A DNA stretch of 38,040 nt from Desulfurobacteriaceae bacterium (GTDB lineage Bacteria; Aquificota; Aquificia; Desulfurobacteriales; Desulfurobacteriaceae): assembly GCA_027075275.1 (NCBI GenBank), contig JALTBO010000033.1, forward strand, positions 1 to 38,040. Reading direction: 5' to 3'. Within the stretch, counting starts at the first letter, position 1; every line of letters begins with the position of its first letter. The position numbers and the translations under genes are program-made. Shown here one piece after another: positions 32,325 to 38,040 of this stretch. A model generated the notes under the pieces. That model was not told the origin of the DNA, did no database searches, and worked only from the letters and a program-made list of their open reading frames with translations.

Positions 32325-35300
32325 ATGGAGAGGAGAGAGTTCTTGAAGGTTGCCGGATTGACTGTTCTGATTGGTGCTGGCTTGAAGATTAAAGACTCTT
32401 CCGGCAGAGAGGAGATATTCAAGCCCGTTCTCATATTTGACCAGGGAAAATGTATGAGCTGTAAGGCCTGTATGGCGGCGTGCCAGCTTGAACACGGCCT
32501 CAACGAAACCCCCGAGATTAACCTTTTCTGGATAAGAGAGAAAGAGATCGGAGAGTATCCAAAGGCAAAGCTGGTCTTCAGTCAGGAGAAGATCTGCGTT
32601 CAGTGTTTTGACCACCCCTGTGTTTCTGCCTGCCCCTTTGGAGCCATTTCCGTTAAAGACGGAGGAGTTGTCGTTATAGATGAGGCAAAGTGCACGGGTT
32701 GTGAGAAGTGCGTTCCTGCCTGCCCCTTTGACGGCATAGTTATGGATAAGGGAAATAAAGCTAAAAAGTGCGACCTCTGTTTTGAGAGGGCTGTTAAGGG
32801 AGGAGACATTCCAAGGTGCGTCTCCGTGTGCCCCAGCGGAGCTCTCGTCTTCGGAAACCTGTACAAGCCCACAGGGCCCCTTGCGGAGCTCCTTAAAGCA
32901 AGGCCGGAGGTGAGGAGAGCTCTCTTAAAGAGCCACCACGCGGAGATAGTTCCAGAGGTTGAGAAAGTTGACCCCTACGCCTACCCTGAAACTAAGAAGC
33001 CAGAAGGAGACAGGATTGTTAATACCGTCTGCCTTGCCTGTAACGCACGGTGCGGCTTAAGGGTGACCGTTAAGAACGGGAAACTTGTTCAAGTTGATGG
33101 AAACCCCTACCACCCGTACAACCGTTCAGGAAAGGAGATTCCATACGACACCCCTGTGGAAAAGAGCTTTAAGGCGGTTGCAACAACCTGCGCAAAGCCC
33201 CAGATGGACAACGACTACCTCTACAACCCCTACAGGATTACACAGCCCCTTAAAAGAGTGGGAAAAAGAGGAGAGGGCAAGTTTAAACCTATAAGCTGGG
33301 AGCAGCTGATAAGGGAAGTTTCTGAAGGAGGATACCTCTTTAAGGAGATTGGAGACAACCGCTACTACCCGGGAATTAAGGACGTCCTCTCAGATGAGCC
33401 TGTTGACCCGGGAGCTCCCGAGCTCGGCCCTAAGAGGAACCAGCTTGTCTGGTTTACAGGCCGTTCTCAGGGAGGTAGGAGCCACTTCATAAAAAGGTGG
33501 GTCTTCAACGCCATAGGCTCAAAGAACTACATAGCCCATACAGACATCTGCGGAATCGGCTTCAGGATGGGTAACTACGCCCTATCAGACGGAAAGCAGG
33601 TTGAGTTTAAGGCCGACTACTGGAACAGCAAGTATATGCTGGTCTTCGGCTCAAACATCTACTCTGCACAGCAGCCCGGAGTTAACACTTCTGGAGCAGT
33701 AATTGCAAGGAGGATTGCGGCCGGAGAGCTGAAGCTTGTTCTCATAGACCCGAGAGCTCCCAAAGCAGTAGCCCACGCCCACAGGTGGCTCCCCGTTAAG
33801 CCCACAAAGGACGGAGCCCTTGCAATGGGCTTCATAAGGGTGATGCTTGAAAACGGCTGGTACGATAAAGACTTCCTCTCTATTCCATCTATGAAAGCTG
33901 CCAGGAAGGCCGGGAGGAACGTCTATACAAACGCCACACACCTTGTAATCGTTGACGAGAACCACCCCGAAGCCGGAAGGGTTCTAAGAGTTAAAGACGT
34001 TAAAGGACTCAAAGGAAAGCCGGGCGAAGAAGTTGTTATAGACCCTGAAACTAAAAAGCCTGTTCCTGCTGAGAGCATTGAGAGAGCTCTCCTTGAGTGG
34101 GAGGGAGAGGTAAACGGCATTAAGGTGAAAACCGCCTTTTCACTTATGAAAGAGAGCGTTATGAAGCACCCCCTCTCCTTCTACGCTGAGGAGTCTGGAA
34201 TTGACGAGAAGACAATTAAAGAAGTTGCAAAGGAGTTCTGGGAGCACGCCCCTTACGCTGTAGCCTTTGCCTACCACGGGGGCGGGAACTATGTTGGAGG
34301 AACCTATGCAAGCTACGCCCTTGCAATGATGAATGCCTTCGTTGGAAACATAAACAGGAAGGGTGGGTACCTGTGCAGAGGTAAAGGTGCGGCCAGCTGG
34401 CAGACAGGGCTCTACGACCTCAAACACTTCCCGGGAATGAAAAAGCCTAAGGGAGTGAAGATATCAAGGGAGAAGGCAAGATACGAGGATACAACAGAGT
34501 TCAAGAAGAGGGGCTACCCATCAAAGCTTCCCTGGTTCCCGTTCACTAAAGGAGGCCTCTCTGTCTCTGCAATCTCAGGAATTGACCAGAAGTACCCATA
34601 TCCGGTTAAGGTCGTTATCACCTACTTCTCAGACCTTATCTACAGCATGCCGGGTGGAAGGCGTTTCATTGAAACCTTAAGCGACCACGATAAAGTTCCC
34701 CTCTACATCTCAATAGACACAACCATCAACGAGACAAACATCTACGCCGACTACATCGTTCCAGACGTTACATACCTTGAAGGGCACTACGGCTTTCTGA
34801 CTCCCCACGCCCCGGGCTGCTGGTTTACAGCAGTTAGAACCCCTGTGGTTGAGCCACTAACAGGAAGAACCAAAGATGGAAGGCCATTCTGTATGGAGAC
34901 TTTCCTTATAGACGTTGCCCGCCACCTGAAACTCCCCGGGTACGGCGAGAGGGCAATTCCCGGAAAAGATGGAAAACTCTACCCCCTCATCACTCCAGAA
35001 GACTACTACCTGAGGGGAATTGCAAACCTTGCCGAGAACGCAAAAGTTAAGAGAGCTCCCAAAAGCGAAATCAGATACGTTGAGGAGAACTACTACGTTG
35101 CAAAATTCAAAGGAATTCTTCCGGAGGACCAGTGGGAAAAAGTCTGCACGGTTCTTTCAAGGGGTGGAGTCTTCAGGCCTTACGATGAAATCTTTGACAG
35201 GAATGGAAACTTTAGGTTTGGAATTCCAAAGGTCTGCATCTGGAACGAGAAACTTGGAACCAGCAGGAACTCCTTAACTGGCGAAAAACTCTGGGGAACA

Positions 35301-35855
35301 CTCCGCTACTACCCCTCAACAACTTACTTTGGAAAGCCCGTTGAGGAGGTTGATAGAGACTATCCGTTCAACATCATTACCTACAAGTCTGCACTCCATA
35401 CCCAGTCACGGACTATTGTTTACAACCAGGCCCTCGTTTACGACCCTGATTTTGAGCTGAAGGTAAATCCGAAAGACGCTGAGAAGTTGGGCCTTAAGGA
35501 AGGAGACAAAGTCAGAGTTTACTCAAGGAGCAACCCGGAAGGAGTTATTACAAAGGTTAAGATTACAAACCTTATTCGTCCCGGAACTGTCGCCTACTCC
35601 CACCACTTCGGCCACTGGCAGCACGGGGCTTCTCCTGTCTATATAGAGAACGCTGAGAAGGTTCTTGTCGGCGGTAAGAAGGTTGCAAACGGAAACTGGA
35701 CAAAGGTTGACCCAAGGCGTGGCGTCGGCGTTACGATGAACAGGCTCACAAGGAGGGATGAGGAGCTCTACGACCTTCCTCTTGTTGAGCCCATTGGCGG
35801 AATTCCAGACTTCAGCAGCACGAGAGTGAAAATAGAAAAAATGGAGGAGGCTTAG
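32325..35855 (+). CDS. Tat-exported fused Fe-S / molybdopterin oxidoreductase (tetrathionate reductase-like)
   Basis: This 1176-residue anaerobic-respiration enzyme carries in one chain what are normally two subunits. The N-terminus RREFLKVAGLTVLIG is a twin-arginine signal. Residues about 35-185 are a four-cluster ferredoxin of the PsrB/NrfC/TtrB type (CMSCKACMAAC, CVQCFDHPCVSAC, CTGCEKCVPAC, CDLC...CVSVC). The molybdopterin part has the [4Fe-4S] motif C236-x2-C239-x3-C243 with a later C289. HTDICGIGFRMGNYAL supplies Cys409 as the likely Mo ligand. Large insertions and this Cys context resemble the TtrA/ArrA/SrdA branch, so tetrathionate, arsenate, selenate or polysulfide are candidate acceptors. 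No membrane anchor or chaperone gene is adjacent. GGAGGAGG precedes the ATG. Confidence 0.85.
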   Translation: MERREFLKVAGLTVLIGAGLKIKDSSGREEIFKPVLIFDQGKCMSCKACMAACQLEHGLNETPEINLFWIREKEIGEYPKAKLVFSQEKICVQCFDHPCVSACPFGAISVKDGGVVVIDEAKCTGCEKCVPACPFDGIVMDKGNKAKKCDLCFERAVKGGDIPRCVSVCPSGALVFGNLYKPTGPLAELLKARPEVRRALLKSHHAEIVPEVEKVDPYAYPETKKPEGDRIVNTVCLACNARCGLRVTVKNGKLVQVDGNPYHPYNRSGKEIPYDTPVEKSFKAVATTCAKPQMDNDYLYNPYRITQPLKRVGKRGEGKFKPISWEQLIREVSEGGYLFKEIGDNRYYPGIKDVLSDEPVDPGAPELGPKRNQLVWFTGRSQGGRSHFIKRWVFNAIGSKNYIAHTDICGIGFRMGNYALSDGKQVEFKADYWNSKYMLVFGSNIYSAQQPGVNTSGAVIARRIAAGELKLVLIDPRAPKAVAHAHRWLPVKPTKDGALAMGFIRVMLENGWYDKDFLSIPSMKAARKAGRNVYTNATHLVIVDENHPEAGRVLRVKDVKGLKGKPGEEVVIDPETKKPVPAESIERALLEWEGEVNGIKVKTAFSLMKESVMKHPLSFYAEESGIDEKTIKEVAKEFWEHAPYAVAFAYHGGGNYVGGTYASYALAMMNAFVGNINRKGGYLCRGKGAASWQTGLYDLKHFPGMKKPKGVKISREKARYEDTTEFKKRGYPSKLPWFPFTKGGLSVSAISGIDQKYPYPVKVVITYFSDLIYSMPGGRRFIETLSDHDKVPLYISIDTTINETNIYADYIVPDVTYLEGHYGFLTPHAPGCWFTAVRTPVVEPLTGRTKDGRPFCMETFLIDVARHLKLPGYGERAIPGKDGKLYPLITPEDYYLRGIANLAENAKVKRAPKSEIRYVEENYYVAKFKGILPEDQWEKVCTVLSRGGVFRPYDEIFDRNGNFRFGIPKVCIWNEKLGTSRNSLTGEKLWGTLRYYPSTTYFGKPVEEVDRDYPFNIITYKSALHTQSRTIVYNQALVYDPDFELKVNPKDAEKLGLKEGDKVRVYSRSNPEGVITKVKITNLIRPGTVAYSHHFGHWQHGASPVYIENAEKVLVGGKKVANGNWTKVDPRRGVGVTMNRLTRRDEELYDLPLVEPIGGIPDFSSTRVKIEKMEEA

Positions 35856-35856
35856 A

Positions 35857-36768
35857 ATGAAAAAACTCTTAACTATTGCAGTTGCTGTTCTGATTTCAAC
35901 TTCAGCTTTTGGGGCAACATACCAGCTTACAGAAACTGTTAATGTTAAACCTCAACCCGATGCGAAACTTGTTGAGATATGGATACCCGTTCCTTACGAG
36001 AACAGGTGGCAGAAAATAGAGAAGATAGAGGTTGACTCTCCTTACTCATTTACTCTTCAGAAAGAGGGCGAGTATGGTAACCGATTTATCTACATAAGTA
36101 AGGAGGGGGGAGTAAAAGAGCCTTTCAGGGTAAAGGTGAAAGTGATTGTTGACAGAAAAGAGGTTTCACCCACTAAGAGAAACTGCCCCGTTCCACTCCG
36201 CTACTACCTTTCAGACAGACTTGTTCCCGTTGAGAAGTTTAAAAAGCTTGCTGAAACGATAACTGCTGGGAAGAAGACAGACCTTGAGAAGATGAGGGCG
36301 GTTTACGACTACGTTGTTTCTCACATGAAGTATTTAAAGGTTGGAAAGGGCTGGGGAAGGGGAGACGCCATCTGGGCCTGCTCTGCAAAGCACGGAAACT
36401 GCACAGACTTCCACTCCCTCTTCATAGCCCTCTGCAGAGCTGCCGAAATTCCTGCCCTCTTTGAGATAGGGATTCCTGTTAACGGAGACGGGGTTGTTAA
36501 GGGATACCACTGCTGGGTTCTGGCCTTTCCGAAAGGCTACACCTACGGTATAGATGCATCTGAAGCTGCCAAACACCCTGAAAAAAGAAAATACTACTTC
36601 GGACACCTCTGCGACCACAGAATTGGGATAACGAGGGGCAGAGACCTTCTACTCTCACCGGCCCAGCACGGAAACAGGATAAACTTCCTCTACAAGGCCT
36701 ACGAAGAGGTTGACCTTCAGCCTGTAAACGGCGTTACAACTACCTATACAGTTAAAAGGTTAAAGTAG
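35857..36768 (+). CDS. Exported transglutaminase-like protein
   Basis: The 303-residue protein has a signal peptide (MKKLLTIAVAVLISTSAFGA). An N-terminal beta domain begins YQLTETVNVKPQPDAKLVEIWIPVP. The transglutaminase-like core (about 140-260) carries the triad Cys182 (HGNCTDFHSLFIALCRAAEIPA), His218 (GYHCWVLAF) and Asp233 (YGIDASEAA). It begins 1 base after the reductase stop with GGAGGAGG in the reductase 3' end, so both are made together. It may process or cross-link a periplasmic partner of the reductase. Proteins of this fold are often proteases or amidases, so the reaction is not known. Confidence 0.88.
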   Translation: MKKLLTIAVAVLISTSAFGATYQLTETVNVKPQPDAKLVEIWIPVPYENRWQKIEKIEVDSPYSFTLQKEGEYGNRFIYISKEGGVKEPFRVKVKVIVDRKEVSPTKRNCPVPLRYYLSDRLVPVEKFKKLAETITAGKKTDLEKMRAVYDYVVSHMKYLKVGKGWGRGDAIWACSAKHGNCTDFHSLFIALCRAAEIPALFEIGIPVNGDGVVKGYHCWVLAFPKGYTYGIDASEAAKHPEKRKYYFGHLCDHRIGITRGRDLLLSPAQHGNRINFLYKAYEEVDLQPVNGVTTTYTVKRLK

Positions 36769-36773
36769 TTTCT

Positions 36774-36803
36774 GGGGGAGCTCCCTCTCCCCCTTCAGTT
36801 TTT
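36774..36803 (+). terminator. Rho-independent terminator after the reductase operon
   Basis: The stem is GGGGGAG/CTCCCCC (36774-36780 with 36787-36793, 6-base loop), followed by TTCAGTTTTT. It begins 5 bases after the transglutaminase-like stop codon. The stem and loop contain the octamer GGAGCTCC. Confidence 0.85.
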
Positions 36804-36875
36804 CATCTCCCTTTTTAAAAACTTCAGGAACCGGCGAATTACCATCTTCCTTCCAAAAATTCCTTCCCTAACCCC

Positions 36876-36903
36876 TTGACAATCCTTTACCTTTCTATAT
36901 CTT
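36876..36903 (+). promoter_or_regulatory. sigma-70-type promoter of groES-groEL
   Basis: A perfect TTGACA (36876-36881) is followed by 16 bases and TATCTT (36898-36903). The CIRCE element lies directly downstream over the expected transcription start. Confidence 0.75.
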
Positions 36904-36914
36904 TATTACCAGCA

Positions 36915-36941
36915 TTAGCACTCACCTTTAGAGAGTGCTAA
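36915..36941 (+). promoter_or_regulatory. CIRCE element (HrcA operator)
   Basis: TTAGCACTC, 9 bases, GAGTGCTAA: an exact match to the consensus CIRCE inverted repeat. HrcA binds it and represses class I heat-shock genes until HrcA is inactivated by heat. It lies in the 5' leader, 26 bp before the groES ATG. hrcA itself is not in the window. Confidence 0.98.
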
Positions 36942-36967
36942 CAAAACCAAGGGAAGAGGAGGGCGAG

Positions 36968-37258
36968 ATGAAGCTGAAGCCGCTCTACGATAGGGTTGTC
37001 GTTAAGAAGATTGAAATGGAGCAGAAGACTGCTGGAGGAATCATCCTTCCCGACACAGCTAAGGAGGAATCTCAGATTGGAGAGGTTATTGCCGTAGGAG
37101 AGGGAAGACTCCTTGATAACGGCGAAATCAGGCCTCTCAAAGTGAAAGAGGGAGACAAAGTTCTCTTCAGTAAGTACGCTGGAAACGAAGTGAAGATTGA
37201 CGGAGAAGAACTTCTCGTTATCAGAGAAGAGGACATTCTCGCAATCGTTGAGGAGTAA
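36968..37258 (+). CDS. groES: Co-chaperonin GroES
   Basis: GroES forms the heptameric lid of the GroEL folding chamber. The 96-residue product starts [46 protein letters not shown] and ends with [33 protein letters not shown], covering the family's beta barrel. The [10 protein letters not shown] segment is the mobile loop that contacts GroEL. The frame is open 11 codons upstream to ATG 36935, but that lies inside the CIRCE element. ATG 36968 has GAGGAGGG at the right distance and gives the standard GroES length. Confidence 0.97.
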   Translation: MKLKPLYDRVVVKKIEMEQKTAGGIILPDTAKEESQIGEVIAVGEGRLLDNGEIRPLKVKEGDKVLFSKYAGNEVKIDGEELLVIREEDILAIVEE

Positions 37259-37286
37259 TTAAAAACCAAAGAGAGGGAGGTGAGAG

Positions 37287-38040
<754 letters not shown>

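Noticed and set aside
36935-36967. Longer GroES starting at ATG 36935
   Set aside because: This start is inside the CIRCE palindrome, has no ribosome site and adds residues not found in GroES.

Overview
The window reads as chromosomal DNA from a thermophilic, flagellated, Gram-negative (LPS-making) anaerobe. The gene content and style suggest Desulfurobacteriaceae (Aquificota; Thermovibrio/Desulfurobacterium-like). This placement is inferred from Lys/Glu-rich proteins, a metal-type KdsA, a molybdopterin respiratory enzyme, very tight gene packing and frequent TTG/GTG starts; no rRNA gene is present to confirm it.

Layout. Positions 1-718 hold the decaying downstream end of a CRISPR array. A sigma-28-type promoter (746-771) follows and drives flgK-flgL plus a PD-(D/E)XK nuclease-like gene (802-3894). 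A secreted hypothetical protein (3968-4576) converges on a compact minus-strand operon rluB-kdsA-nth-pncB-cmk (8719-4573). A plus-strand operon deoC-ribF-era-two small membrane proteins-rsuA (8780-12689) converges on a protoglobin. Then come mscS and a YyaL/DUF255 protein (minus), a rhodanese (plus), a KamA/EpmB radical SAM enzyme with a coiled-coil protein ending in a RelE-like domain (minus), and a metallo-beta-lactamase-fold protein with a small exported protein (plus). The block secA, LysM-NlpC/P60, htrA/degP, sigma-70 factor (19569-25499) serves export and envelope quality control. It converges on a motA-motB-motB stator operon that has its own sigma-28-type promoter. A GC-rich, foldable non-coding segment (27839-27932) lies between motA and a lytic transglycosylase gene, which overlaps an inactivated tyrosine-recombinase homologue. 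scpA and a CBS-domain gene follow on the minus strand, then a His/Pro-repeat lipoprotein divergent from a large fused Fe-S/molybdopterin reductase with a downstream transglutaminase-like exported protein. The window closes with a CIRCE-controlled groES-groEL operon, with groEL cut by the window edge.

How the parts relate. Late flagellar filament-junction genes and the motor stator genes, about 25 kb apart, carry matching sigma-28-like promoters, so they are probably co-regulated. Genes are packed with 1-30 bp overlaps in operons, and four of five convergent pairs share a 4-bp TTAA/TTAG stop-stop overlap. The palindromic octamer GGAGCTCC occurs about 38 times in 38 kb, in all codon phases and outside genes, which looks like a DNA-level signal. 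The most promising leads are this palindrome, the folded RNA candidate with two mutually exclusive pairings, the fused reductase, the coiled-coil/RelE-like protein, and the motB pair whose membrane helix is almost identical at DNA level.
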